Shown here one piece after another: positions 1 to 8,856 of a stretch of 64,000 bases of DNA. The translations under genes and the position numbers were made by a program. Location: the NCBI RefSeq assembly GCF_018131105.1, contig NZ_JAFCJI010000002.1, forward strand, positions 620,001-684,000. The letters are read 5' to 3'. This DNA comes from Bradyrhizobium manausense (GTDB lineage: Bacteria > Pseudomonadota > Alphaproteobacteria > Rhizobiales > Xanthobacteraceae). Below the pieces are notes generated by a model. It ran no database searches, was not told where the DNA came from, and saw nothing but the letters and a program-made list of their open reading frames with translations. How positions within the stretch are numbered: the first letter of the stretch is position 1; every line of letters starts with the position of its first letter.

Positions 1-801
1 GAGGCCGACTACAAGCGGCAAGTCGATCTGGTGCAGCGGCAGGCGGTCTCGCAGGCGACGCTGGACACCTCGACATCGACCCGCGACAACGCGCAGGCCA
101 CTCTCCAGCAGGCCCAGGCCAACACCAGGCTCGCCGACGTGAACTACGGCTACACCAAGGTGACCGCGCCGTTCGACGGCATCGTCAGCGCGCACATGGT
201 CTCGGTCGGCGAGCTCGTCGGCGTTTCCTCCCCGACGCAACTCGCCACCATCGTCGCGATGGACCCGATTTATGTGAATTTCACCGTCAACGAGCAGGAC
301 GTCCTGCGCATCCGCGCCGAAGCACAACGCCGCGGGATGACCGCCACCGATCTCAAGCAGCTCCCGATCGAAATCGGCCTGCAGACCGAAACCGGTTATC
401 CTCATGAGGGCAAGCTCGACTACGTCGCGCCGACCCTCAATTCATCGACGGGCACGCTCGCCGTCCGCGGCGTCGTCCCCAACGACAAGCGGGTGCTGCT
501 CCCCGGCTATTTCGTTCGCGTCCGCGTGCCCTTCACCCAGGAGAAGGACGCCCTCCTCGTCCCTGATACGGCCCTCGGCAGCGACCAGGGCGGCCGCTAC
601 CTGCTGGTGGCCAACAAGGACGATGTCGTCGAGCAGCGCAAGGTGCAGATTGGCCCGACCGACAACGGCCTGCGCGTGATCGAAAACGGCCTGAAGCCTG
701 ACGACCGCGTTGTCACGTCGGGGCTACTGCGCGTGATTCCGGGCCAGAAGATCGACCCGCAGCAGACCAAGCTCGAGCAACCGCAGGCCTCGAACAAGTA
801 A
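1..801 (+). CDS. RND efflux periplasmic adaptor (partial, 5' end outside window)
   Basis: C-terminal part of a membrane-fusion protein of the AcrA/MexA family, which bridges an inner-membrane RND pump to an outer-membrane channel. The frame is open from base 1 (EADYKRQVDL), so the true start lies upstream. The visible part begins in the alpha-helical hairpin (Q/A-rich residues including 'ATLQQAQANTRLA'). It continues through the lipoyl/barrel-sandwich half-motif 'VTAPFDGIVSAHMVSVGELV', the beta-barrel domain and a membrane-proximal domain, and ends in a polar Q/K-rich tail. The pump gene follows after 13 bases, so the two are certainly cotranscribed. Substrate cannot be read from the sequence. 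Family assignment is secure. Confidence 0.93.
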   Translation, partial: EADYKRQVDLVQRQAVSQATLDTSTSTRDNAQATLQQAQANTRLADVNYGYTKVTAPFDGIVSAHMVSVGELVGVSSPTQLATIVAMDPIYVNFTVNEQDVLRIRAEAQRRGMTATDLKQLPIEIGLQTETGYPHEGKLDYVAPTLNSSTGTLAVRGVVPNDKRVLLPGYFVRVRVPFTQEKDALLVPDTALGSDQGGRYLLVANKDDVVEQRKVQIGPTDNGLRVIENGLKPDDRVVTSGLLRVIPGQKIDPQQTKLEQPQASNK

Positions 802-814
802 GGGGTCGCGGATC

Positions 815-3800
815 ATGATCTCGAAATTCTTCATCGAGCGGCCGGTCCTCTCGAACGTCATCGCACTGCTGATGATCCTGATCGGCGGCGTCGCACTATT
901 CAACCTCGCAGTCGCGCAATATCCTGACGTCGTTCCGCCGACCGTGCAGGTGACGACGCGCTATCCCGGCGCCAGCGCCAGGACCGTGATCGACACCGTG
1001 GCACTGCCGATCGAGCAGCAGGTCAACGGTGTCGAGGACATGCTTTACATGCAGTCCTACAGCGGCTCCGACGGCACCTATACGCTGACGGTGACTTTCA
1101 AGATCGGCACCGATCTCAACTTCGCGCAGGTGCTGGTGCAGAACCGCGTCTCCAGCGCGCTGTCGCAATTGCCGCAATCCGTGCAGAACCAGGGCGTCAC
1201 GGTCCAGAAGAAATCGACCTCGATCCTGCTGTTCGTCACGCTGACCTCTCCGGACAAGAAATTCGACAGCCTTTACTTGAGCAACTACGCCACGATCAAC
1301 ATCCGTGACGAGCTCTCGCGACTGCCCGGCGTCGGCAACGTCACGGTGTTCGGCGCCGGCCAGTATTCGATGCGCGTCTGGCTTGATCCGAACAAGCTGC
1401 AGGTGCGTGGCCTGGTGCCACAGGACGTCATCAACGCGATCCAGCAACAGAGCCAGCAGGTCTCGGCCGGACAGGTCGGCGCGCCGCCGACGCCGCCGGG
1501 ACAGGCGTTCCAGTATACGCTCAACGTCAACGGCCGGCTCGACGACACCAGCCAGTTCGAAAACATCATCGTCAAGTCGGGCACCAGCGGCGATGTCACG
1601 CGCGTGCGCGACGTCGGATCGGTCGAGCTTGGCGCGCAGACCTACAGCCAGATCTTCTCGCTCAACAAGCAGCCGGCCACCGGCATCGGCGTGTTCCAGT
1701 CGCCCGGCGCCAACGCGCTCGAGGTCGAGAAAGCCGTCGAGAGGAAGATGGTGGAGCTCGCCAAGCGCTTTCCGGAAGGAATCAAATACGACACGCCGTT
1801 CGACACCACCAAGTTCGTGAACGCCTCGGTGCACGAGGTCTACATGACCCTGATCGAGGCCGGCCTGCTGGTGCTGGTCGTGATCCTGGTGTTCTTGCAG
1901 GACTGGCGCGCGATGCTGGTGCCCGCGACCACGGTGCCTGTCACCATCATCGGCGCGTTCGCGGCGATGGCGGCGCTCGGCTTCACCGTCAATATGTCGA
2001 CGCTGTTTGCGATCGTGCTCGCGATCGGCATCGTCGTCGACGACGCCATCGTCGTGGTGGAAGGTGCAGCCCACAACATCGAGAAGGGCATGAACGGCCA
2101 CGATGCCGCGATCAGCGCGATGGACCAGCTGTTCGCGCCGATCGTCGGCATCACGCTGGTGCTGATCTCGGTGTTCTTGCCGGCCTCGTTCCTCGCCGGC
2201 CTCACCGGCCGCATCTATTCGCAATTCGCGCTGGTGATTGCGGCAACCGCGCTGCTGTCCGCCATCAACGCCGCAACGCTGAAGCCGACGCAATGCGCAT
2301 TATGGCTGCGGCCGACGGTGCCGCCGGAGCAGCGCAACTTCTTCTACCGCGGTTTCAACGCGGTATACGATCGAGTCGAACGCGGTTATACGCGGCTCAT
2401 CACCTTCCTGTGCCGGCACGGGACGATCTCGGTCGCGTTCGCGCTTGTCGTGATCGGGTGCAGCGGCTACGGCCTGTCGCGGGTACCGACCGGCTTCCTG
2501 CCGATCGAGGACCAGGGCTATCTGATCGCGGCCGTGCAATTGCCCGACGGCGCCTCGCTGGAGCGGACCCAGAAGGTGCTCGACAGGGCCGCCGACATCA
2601 TCAAGGACACACCCGGCGTCCAGCAGGTCATCACCATCGCCGGCATCTCCGCCCTCGACAACAGCGCCAGCCTTGCCAATGCTGGCGTTGCCTACATCAT
2701 CCTGAAGGACTGGGAGGCGCGCGGCAAAGGCGAAGACCTGCGCTCGCTGGTCTATGGCCTCAACGACAAGGTCGCTGATATCATGGAGGCACGCACGCTG
2801 GTGCTGCCGCCGCCGCCCATTCAGGGCATCGGCAACGCCGCCGGCTTCTCGATGCAGGTCGAGCTGCGCGACGGCAATAACGATTTCGCAAAACTCCAGG
2901 CGATCACCTCCGCGATGGTCAGCAACGGCCAGAGCCAGAGCGCGCTGCAGCGCGTGCAGTCGTCGTTCCGCTCGTCGGTGCCCCAGTTCGACATCGAGAT
3001 CGACCGCATCAAGACCCAGACGCTGCATGTGACGACCGACCAGGTATTCGCGGCGCTGTCGACCTATCTCGGCTCGTCCTACGTCAACCAGTTCAACAAG
3101 TTCGGCCGCGTCTTCCAGGTCTACACCCAGGCCGATCCCGCCTTCCGCGTCACCGAACGCGACATCGCCAATATGCAGGTGCGCAACTCGAACGGCGACA
3201 TGATCCCGATCGGCACGGTCGCCACGATCACGCCGGCCACCGGGCCGTCGCTGATCAGCCTCTACAATCTCTATCCGTCGTCGACCGTCATCGGCCTCCC
3301 CGCGCAGGGCTACTCGTCCGGCCAGTCGCTCAAGCTGATGGAAGACATCGCCGACAAGACGCTGCCGCCGGGCACGGGGTATGAATGGACCGCGATGTCG
3401 TATCAGGAGAAGGCAGTCTCGAACCAGATCTACTGGGTATTCGGGCTCGCGATGCTGCTGGTCTATCTCGTGCTCGCCGGCCAGTACGAGAGCTGGTACG
3501 CGCCGATCTCGGTGATCCTCGCGGTGCCGCTGTCGCTGCTGGGGCCGATGCTGATCCTCTCGGGGCTGAAGATCGACAACAACCTCTATTGCCAGATCGG
3601 CCTGATCCTCCTGATCGCGCTGTCGGCCAAGAACGCGATCCTGATCGTCGAGGTCGGGCTTGAGCTGCATAACCGCGACGGCAAGCCGGTGCTGGAAAGT
3701 GCGATCGAGGCGGCACGCGCCCGCTTCCGCCCGATCCTGATGACGTCGTTCGCTTTCATCCTCGGCGTGGTGCCGCTGGTGCTTGCGACCGGCGCCGGCG

Positions 3801-3970
3801 CCAGCGCGCGCAAGTCGATCGGCATCACGGTCTTCTCGGGCATGCTGGCCTCGACCTGCCTCGCGGTGCTGTTCGTGCCGGCCTTCTTCGTGGTGGTGCA
3901 GCGCTTCGAGAACTGGCGCGCGTCGAAGAAGGCGCCGAAGGCACAGCCGGCCGCGGAGGTGAAGCACTAG
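815..3970 (+). CDS. RND multidrug efflux pump, inner-membrane permease (HAE1 family)
   Basis: Proton-driven inner-membrane transporter of 1051 residues, the usual length for AcrB/MexB/MexF-type pumps. The start 'MISKFFIERPVLSNVIALL' is typical, with the first membrane helix following at once. The proton-relay aspartate pair is visible in TM4 ('IGIVVDDAIVVVE', about residue 408) and the relay lysine in TM10 ('ALSAKNAILIVEVG'). Two large periplasmic loops flank six-helix halves as expected. It forms an operon with the adaptor upstream. No outer-membrane factor gene follows, so TolC/OprM would have to come from elsewhere. Its stop codon overlaps the stop codon of the convergent antiporter gene, leaving no room for a terminator between them. 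Confidence 0.96.
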   Translation: MISKFFIERPVLSNVIALLMILIGGVALFNLAVAQYPDVVPPTVQVTTRYPGASARTVIDTVALPIEQQVNGVEDMLYMQSYSGSDGTYTLTVTFKIGTDLNFAQVLVQNRVSSALSQLPQSVQNQGVTVQKKSTSILLFVTLTSPDKKFDSLYLSNYATINIRDELSRLPGVGNVTVFGAGQYSMRVWLDPNKLQVRGLVPQDVINAIQQQSQQVSAGQVGAPPTPPGQAFQYTLNVNGRLDDTSQFENIIVKSGTSGDVTRVRDVGSVELGAQTYSQIFSLNKQPATGIGVFQSPGANALEVEKAVERKMVELAKRFPEGIKYDTPFDTTKFVNASVHEVYMTLIEAGLLVLVVILVFLQDWRAMLVPATTVPVTIIGAFAAMAALGFTVNMSTLFAIVLAIGIVVDDAIVVVEGAAHNIEKGMNGHDAAISAMDQLFAPIVGITLVLISVFLPASFLAGLTGRIYSQFALVIAATALLSAINAATLKPTQCALWLRPTVPPEQRNFFYRGFNAVYDRVERGYTRLITFLCRHGTISVAFALVVIGCSGYGLSRVPTGFLPIEDQGYLIAAVQLPDGASLERTQKVLDRAADIIKDTPGVQQVITIAGISALDNSASLANAGVAYIILKDWEARGKGEDLRSLVYGLNDKVADIMEARTLVLPPPPIQGIGNAAGFSMQVELRDGNNDFAKLQAITSAMVSNGQSQSALQRVQSSFRSSVPQFDIEIDRIKTQTLHVTTDQVFAALSTYLGSSYVNQFNKFGRVFQVYTQADPAFRVTERDIANMQVRNSNGDMIPIGTVATITPATGPSLISLYNLYPSSTVIGLPAQGYSSGQSLKLMEDIADKTLPPGTGYEWTAMSYQEKAVSNQIYWVFGLAMLLVYLVLAGQYESWYAPISVILAVPLSLLGPMLILSGLKIDNNLYCQIGLILLIALSAKNAILIVEVGLELHNRDGKPVLESAIEAARARFRPILMTSFAFILGVVPLVLATGAGASARKSIGITVFSGMLASTCLAVLFVPAFFVVVQRFENWRASKKAPKAQPAAEVKH

Positions 3971-6234
3971 GCTTTCTCGCTCGGCGCCTGCCGCGCTTCG
4001 CCGCTGGAGACCAGCAGCACCGAGACCTTCGACTGCCGCAGCACCGCGTCGGCGACGCCGCCGAAGGAGAGATGGTCGCCCTGGATGCGGTCGACGCCGA
4101 TGACGACGAGATCGACATCGGTGGTATCGATCTCGCGCAGGATCGCAGCCTCGGGTGCCCGGTTGACGCGCAGCGTGGTGGTGATGTCGACGTCGTAACG
4201 GGCGGCGAGATCGCTGGCGTCCTTCAGGATACCCGCCTCCTGACTCAGACCACGGGAGGCGCCGCGCTGCGCGCCCTTGTCGCGCGTCGTCGCGACATAG
4301 ATCACGCGCAGCGAGCCTGATCCGGCTTGCGTCAGGGCCACCGCGACCTCGGCGCCGCGCTTGGAGACGCCGCTGCCGGAGACCGGGACAAGGATGTTGA
4401 GTCCTTCCGGCATCGGCTGCTTCAGATGCTTGCCCTTGGCCGCGACGATCGCGAGCGGGCCTTCGAACTTCGTGGCGATGTCCTCGATCTTCCGGTCGAA
4501 CCGGTCTTTGCTCGCGGCGACCTTGTCGACGCCGACGACGAGGAGGTCAAAACCCTTGCGCGCCTCGTCGGCGATGGTTTCGCCGAGTTCCGCGCGCCGC
4601 GTGCGCGTGACGACGTCGACGCTGCCGGCATCGCCGTCGGTATTGGCTGACACGGCCTCAGCGGCCTTCTTCACCACGGCTTCATGGCTCTCCTCCTCGT
4701 CACGGCCCTTCTCCTGCTCCTTGGCGCGCTTGCCGATATGGAGCACGGTGATCGGCAGGCCACGCATGCCGGCGACGAGGCCCGCGATATGGGCGGCGAA
4801 GGTGGCGTTGACGCTCTCGTCGACCGCCAGCAAGGGGCGTTCGAGATTGGCGACGAAGCCGCGCTTCTCGAACTCCTCCCGCTCGAGGCGTTCCTTCTCC
4901 TCCCTGTTCATCGGCAGCTTTGCCAGCGCCGCGCGCAGCATCGGCGGCATCGCCATCGTGGTCACGATCGCCATGGTCACGATCATCGTGAACAGGTTCT
5001 GGCCGAGCACGCCGATCGACAGGCCGATGGTGGCGATGATGACCTCGGTCGAGCCGCGCGCATTCATGCCGCTCGCGAGCGCCAGCGACTCCCGCGTGCT
5101 CAGCCCGCCCAACGTGCCGCCGACGAAAGCGCCGCCGAACTTGCCGACGCTGGCGATCACGACCAGGAGGCCAGTCAGCATCAGCAAGCCGGGATCGCGC
5201 AGCACCGACAGATCGGCACTGAGGCCGGCGAGGCCGAAGAACACCGGCATGAAGAAGCTCGAGATCAGCCCGCGCAGGCGCTCGTCGATCTGCCGGGTCA
5301 GGATCGGCGACTCTCCGACCAGGATGCCGGCGACGAAGGCCCCGAGCACCGTGTGGACGCCGATCGCATGCGTGATCAGAGCCATCACGCCCATCAACAG
5401 CAGGATCACGGTGATGACCGCGGCCGTGCTGACGAAATTGTCGTTGGCCCAGCGAATGAGCTGGAACACCAGCCGGCGGCCGATGGTGAAGCTGACCGCG
5501 AGGAAGGCGAGCGTCCCGAGCACCGCCTTCGCCACCGAGGCGATCTCCAGCGTGCCCTGCGAGGCCAGGCTGAAGATAACGGCGATGATGATCCAACCGA
5601 TGGTGTCGTCGATCACGGCCGTCGCGACGATGATCTGGCCGACATTGCGGCGCATGAAGTTCATCTCGCGCACGACCACGGCGACGATCTTCACGGAAGA
5701 AATCGACAGCGCCGTGCCCATGAACAGCGAGGCCACCAGCCGCTGCTCCGGCTGCGGCAGCAGCGCATCGGGCAGGAATTCGCCGAGCGCGAAGCCGCAG
5801 GCGAAGGGAACGAGGATGCCGGCGATCGAGATCGCGACCGCCGCCTTGCCGACCTTCTTGACCAGCTTGAGGTCGGTCTCCATGCCGGTGAGCAGGAGCA
5901 GCAGCAGGATGCCGAACTGGGCGATGCCGTCGATCATCGCCTTCTGCTCGGGGGTCTTGGGAAAGATCGCGTGCTGCGCCTCCGGCCAGATCCAGCCGAA
6001 CAGCGACGGACCGAGGATGATGCCGGCGAGCAGTTCGCCGATCACCGACGGCTGGCCGATCCGCTGCATGATCTCGCCGAGGCCACGGCCAACGGCGATC
6101 AGCAGCACGATCTGCGTCACCAGCAGGAATTCGGACGGGCCGGCCGACTTGCCGCCCTCGGCGCTGGCGGCCATGGTGGTGAGGACAAGCGCCGCAGGGA
6201 CAAGGCCGACCGGTCGGAGCAGGCTCCACTGCAT
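3967..6234 (-). CDS. CPA2-type cation:proton antiporter with C-terminal universal stress protein domains
   Basis: Integral membrane protein of 755 residues. Residues about 35-430 form a Na+/H+ (or K+/H+) exchanger domain of the KefB/NhaA-like CPA2 group, with about 12-13 hydrophobic segments and the ion-binding aspartate pair in 'ATAVIDDTIGWIII'. A charged linker follows, then two UspA-like cytoplasmic domains; the last contains 'DVDLVVIGVDRIQGDHLSFGG', a nucleotide-binding-loop-like segment. The first 25 residues could be a signal-like first helix. Usp domains on antiporters are thought to sense nucleotide or stress status; that role is inferred from the family. The substrate ion is not determined by the sequence. 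Start ATG at 6234, with a purine-rich 'GGGGGAAAG' upstream on the coding strand. Confidence 0.93.
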   Translation of the reverse strand: MQWSLLRPVGLVPAALVLTTMAASAEGGKSAGPSEFLLVTQIVLLIAVGRGLGEIMQRIGQPSVIGELLAGIILGPSLFGWIWPEAQHAIFPKTPEQKAMIDGIAQFGILLLLLLTGMETDLKLVKKVGKAAVAISIAGILVPFACGFALGEFLPDALLPQPEQRLVASLFMGTALSISSVKIVAVVVREMNFMRRNVGQIIVATAVIDDTIGWIIIAVIFSLASQGTLEIASVAKAVLGTLAFLAVSFTIGRRLVFQLIRWANDNFVSTAAVITVILLLMGVMALITHAIGVHTVLGAFVAGILVGESPILTRQIDERLRGLISSFFMPVFFGLAGLSADLSVLRDPGLLMLTGLLVVIASVGKFGGAFVGGTLGGLSTRESLALASGMNARGSTEVIIATIGLSIGVLGQNLFTMIVTMAIVTTMAMPPMLRAALAKLPMNREEKERLEREEFEKRGFVANLERPLLAVDESVNATFAAHIAGLVAGMRGLPITVLHIGKRAKEQEKGRDEEESHEAVVKKAAEAVSANTDGDAGSVDVVTRTRRAELGETIADEARKGFDLLVVGVDKVAASKDRFDRKIEDIATKFEGPLAIVAAKGKHLKQPMPEGLNILVPVSGSGVSKRGAEVAVALTQAGSGSLRVIYVATTRDKGAQRGASRGLSQEAGILKDASDLAARYDVDITTTLRVNRAPEAAILREIDTTDVDLVVIGVDRIQGDHLSFGGVADAVLRQSKVSVLLVSSGEARQAPSEKA

Positions 6235-6260
6235 GCAGGTGTCTTTCCCCCGTTTGCCAT

Positions 6261-6316
6261 CCCGGCAACGTGCCGGGGCTACAGGAAGTAGAACCCGCGG
6301 AAGGTGGAGCGGGTTC
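6261..6316. other. Two adjacent perfect hairpins in the antiporter leader region
   Basis: In the otherwise gene-free stretch 6235-6506 there are two back-to-back inverted repeats. The first is CCCGGCA-ACG-TGCCGGG at 6261-6277. The second is GAACCCGC, 10 bases, GCGGGTTC at 6291-6316. Read on the minus strand they would sit in the 5' leader of the antiporter gene. On that strand the sequence also contains GGAAC-N17-GGTT, one mismatch from an EcfG-type promoter. The remainder of 6317-6506 shows no coding signal. Whether this is a structured leader, a repeat or a promoter is not settled. Confidence 0.45.
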
Positions 6317-6506
6317 CCTGCAACCGCGACGGGTCAAGGGCGAAAGTTGAAAACAACCCCATGCACAGTAGGGATAGGGTTGAAAAGGCCTGCGATATTT
6401 CGGCCTTGCCGAAATCGTTTGCTCCGTCGGGCAAAACAGGGGCATAACGGGATGATGGGCAGCATGGGCGGCGGGTCGCTAGGCCCCAAGCTCTCACTGC
6501 ATCCTC

Positions 6507-6592
6507 CGTCATTGCGAGCGCAGCGAAGCAATCCAGAACCCCCCGTGGAAGGATTCTGGATGGCTTCGTCGCTGCGCTCCTCGCAATGACGA
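6507..6592. repeat. Dispersed palindromic repeat, family A, copy 1
   Basis: Imperfect inverted repeat of about 86 bases. The left arm reads 'cgtcattgcgagcgcagcg' then 'aagcaatccaga'; the right arm is its near reverse complement, 'ttctggatggcttcg…ctcctcgcaatgacg'. It lies between the 5' region of the antiporter gene and the 3' end of the MFS gene. The same element recurs six more times in this window. Confidence 0.85.
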
Positions 6593-6603
6593 GTGGAGAG
6601 ACG

Positions 6604-7776
6604 TCAGACCGCCGACGGCGTCCTGATCTCGCGCGGCAGGATGATGGCCGCGGCAATCGCGAGCAGGCAGAGCGCCGCAAATGCGTGCAGCATAGTGACA
6701 AAACCGCCCTGCTCGTAGAGCCAGGCGACCAGACCCACGGACGCGCCGGCCGCGGTGAAGCCGATGAAATACCGCACCGCATAGGCGCGCGAGCGCCATT
6801 CCTCGCTGGTGTATTTGCCGACCATGGCGTCGTTGACCGTGACCTGCCCGAACGCACCCATGACGATGCCGATCGACACCAGGATCAGCGGGAAATTATC
6901 CAGGGTTGCGGCGAGATACAGGAAAGGCGCCAGCATGAAGGACAGCGGCAGGGCCACCGTCTTCAGCGAATAGCGGTCGAGCAGCCGACCGATCGTGTAC
7001 TGCGTCATCGCACCGAACACATAGACGCAGGCCGCGATGACACCCAGCAGCGCCGGACTCTTGGTCAGATCGGCGAGGCGCTCCGCAAACAGTTTTGGCA
7101 GCGCCACGGTGACGGCGTTGAAGGTCGTGGAGATCGCGATCACGACGATGAGCAGCGATAGCACCACACGCCACATGTCCTGCTTGGCGACGCGGGCTTG
7201 CGCCGCCGCCTGCTTGCTGCCCTTGCGGTCCTCGTGCACCACCAGCATCGCAAACGCGATACCGATCAGGATGGTGACGACACCGGGGACGATGAAGGCA
7301 AATCGCCAGCCGAGATATTGGCCGATCACGCCCGTGACCAGCGCCGACGAGGCGACGCCGAGATTGCCCCAGACGCCGTTGATGCCCATCTCGCGGCCGA
7401 GCCTGTCGGCATAGGACACGATCATGGCGGTACCAACAGGGTGATAGATCGAGGCGAACACGCCGATCGCAAGCAGCGCCGCGCCGAGCTGCACGGGGGT
7501 CTGCACGAAGCCGACCGAGATCATGGAGGCCCCGATGCCGACGAAGAAGATCAGCATCATGTGGCGGCGGCTCCAGCGGTCGCCGAGCCAGCCGGTCAGC
7601 AGCGAGCCGGCGCCGAAGGCGATGAAACCGGGGGTCGCGTAGGGAAGCAGTTCCGAATAGGCCATGCCGAGCGCCGGCCCCATGATGATCACGGCGGCGG
7701 CGAAGATCAGCATCGCATAATGGTCGATGAAATGACCGGCGTTGACGAAACTGATGACCCTGACGGGGCTGTTCAT
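6604..7776 (-). CDS. MFS transporter (fosmidomycin-resistance-like exporter)
   Basis: A 390-residue major-facilitator protein with about 12 hydrophobic segments. The N-terminal 'NAGHFIDHYAMLIFAAAVI' resembles the HxxDHY signature of the Fsr subgroup. The loop 2-3 motif is visible as 'GWLGDRWSRRHMM'. The true start is the ATG at 7776 (MNSPVRVISF); the frame stays open far upstream but only through antisense sequence of the neighbouring genes. It is transcribed divergently from an AraC regulator 51 bases away, an arrangement that usually means the regulator controls the exporter. Substrate unknown. Confidence 0.9.
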   Translation of the reverse strand: MNSPVRVISFVNAGHFIDHYAMLIFAAAVIIMGPALGMAYSELLPYATPGFIAFGAGSLLTGWLGDRWSRRHMMLIFFVGIGASMISVGFVQTPVQLGAALLAIGVFASIYHPVGTAMIVSYADRLGREMGINGVWGNLGVASSALVTGVIGQYLGWRFAFIVPGVVTILIGIAFAMLVVHEDRKGSKQAAAQARVAKQDMWRVVLSLLIVVIAISTTFNAVTVALPKLFAERLADLTKSPALLGVIAACVYVFGAMTQYTIGRLLDRYSLKTVALPLSFMLAPFLYLAATLDNFPLILVSIGIVMGAFGQVTVNDAMVGKYTSEEWRSRAYAVRYFIGFTAAGASVGLVAWLYEQGGFVTMLHAFAALCLLAIAAAIILPREIRTPSAV

Positions 7777-7827
7777 TCGGAATCCTCTCCTGCTCCGAAA
7801 TGAGTTATATGTCGTGCCCATGACGGG

Positions 7828-8652
7828 ATGCTGCCAATGACTGTCTTGCAAACGCCAATCTTGGAAACGCCAATCCTGAGGGAGGTCCAGGGCAACCACC
7901 GCTCTACCGCGGGCGTGCACCTGGTCGCGCGCGACTATCCGAAGGGCATGCGGATCGATCTGCACATGCATCGCGAGGCCCAGCTGATCTACGCGGCGAA
8001 GGGCACGATGCAGGTGTCGACGCCCGAGGGACGCTGGCTGGTGCCGCCGGATCGCGCGGTCTGGGTCCCGGCCGGACTCGAGCACGCCATCGACCTGCTC
8101 GCCGACATCGAGATGCGCACGCTGTATTTCGACGTGGCCTGGCTGAAGCGCGAGCAGCGCGATGAGGGATTGACCCGGGAATTCGTGGTGCGGGTGTCGC
8201 CGCTGCTCAACCAGGCAATCCTGGCGTTGTTCGACGCGCGCAATACCGAGGAGCGCACCGAGCTGCTGGTGCGCCTCGTCATGCTGGAATTGCACCAGGC
8301 CGAGGATCCCGCGACTTTCGTGCCGCTGCCGCACGAGCCGCGTTGCCGCCGCGCCGCGCTGATCGTGCTCGACGATCCCACCGGCCTGCACGACATCGAC
8401 ACCCTGGCGCGCGAGGTCGGCACCTCGGCGCGCACGCTGTCGCGGCTGTTCTCGACGGAGACGCAATTGAGCTTCAAGAGCTGGTGCCAGCGCGCCCGCA
8501 TCGCGGCGGCGATCCAACGGCTTTCCACGGACGCGAATGTCTCGGTGAAGCAGCTCGCGACGCAGCTCGGTTATGCCAGCGTGCCGGCTTTCTCGGCAGC
8601 GTTCCGCCAGGTAACGGGGCGGACTCCGACGGAGTTTGCGGGGAAGGTGTAG
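7828..8652 (+). CDS. AraC-family transcriptional regulator with N-terminal cupin domain
   Basis: About 274 residues. An N-terminal cupin-like sensor (residues about 25-105, with 'IDLHMHREAQLIYAAKGTM' and 'WVPAGLEHAIDL') is followed by two helix-turn-helix units typical of AraC/XylS proteins ('LAREVGTSARTLSRLF' and 'QLATQLGYASVPAFSAAF…TGRTPTEF'). This architecture matches the subgroup that includes E. coli NimR, which regulates a divergent MFS exporter; here too the divergent neighbour is an MFS exporter. ATG at 7828 or 7837 are both possible starts. Codons 8-17 contain an exact 11-base sequence twice at a period of 15 bases. Confidence 0.9.
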   Translation: MLPMTVLQTPILETPILREVQGNHRSTAGVHLVARDYPKGMRIDLHMHREAQLIYAAKGTMQVSTPEGRWLVPPDRAVWVPAGLEHAIDLLADIEMRTLYFDVAWLKREQRDEGLTREFVVRVSPLLNQAILALFDARNTEERTELLVRLVMLELHQAEDPATFVPLPHEPRCRRAALIVLDDPTGLHDIDTLAREVGTSARTLSRLFSTETQLSFKSWCQRARIAAAIQRLSTDANVSVKQLATQLGYASVPAFSAAFRQVTGRTPTEFAGKV

Positions 8653-8660
8653 CCCCGTCC

Positions 8661-8703
8661 CGTCATTGCGAGGAGCACTTGCGACGAAGCAATCCAGACT
8701 GTC
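8661..8703. repeat. Half-copy of palindromic repeat family A (copy 2)
   Basis: Only the left arm is present: 'cgtcattgcgaggagcactt' followed by 'gcgacgaagcaatccagact'. No complementary right arm follows before the malonyl-CoA decarboxylase gene. It starts 9 bases after the AraC stop codon. The rest of the gap to 8856 holds nothing recognisable. Confidence 0.75.
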
Positions 8704-8856
8704 TCGGCTGAGGGGGCCTTCGCGGGGCATGCCGGTCTTCACCCCGCTGCATAGCCCAACTAAAGATGCCGCATTCCTCTGCTTGATTGTGATCGGCTTC
8801 CGCCTAAATCCCGTGTAAGCTTCCGCACCGCACAAACCCGGATTTGAAAAGCCCAG

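Noticed and set aside
896..3967. Long minus-strand open frames (465 and 555 codons) opposite the RND pump gene
   Set aside because: They are exact antisense shadows of a clear 1051-residue pump gene; their translations are Arg/His/Asp-rich low-complexity sequence typical of high-GC antisense frames.
6291..6317. EcfG promoter for the antiporter gene (GGAAC-N17-GGTT, minus strand)
   Set aside because: One mismatch, and both boxes fall inside the arms of a perfect inverted repeat that explains the sequence equally well; kept only as a remark.
4361..6589. 742-codon plus-strand open frame over the antiporter gene
   Set aside because: Antisense to a protein with evident membrane segments and Usp domains; the translation is Ser/Arg/Thr-rich without any domain.
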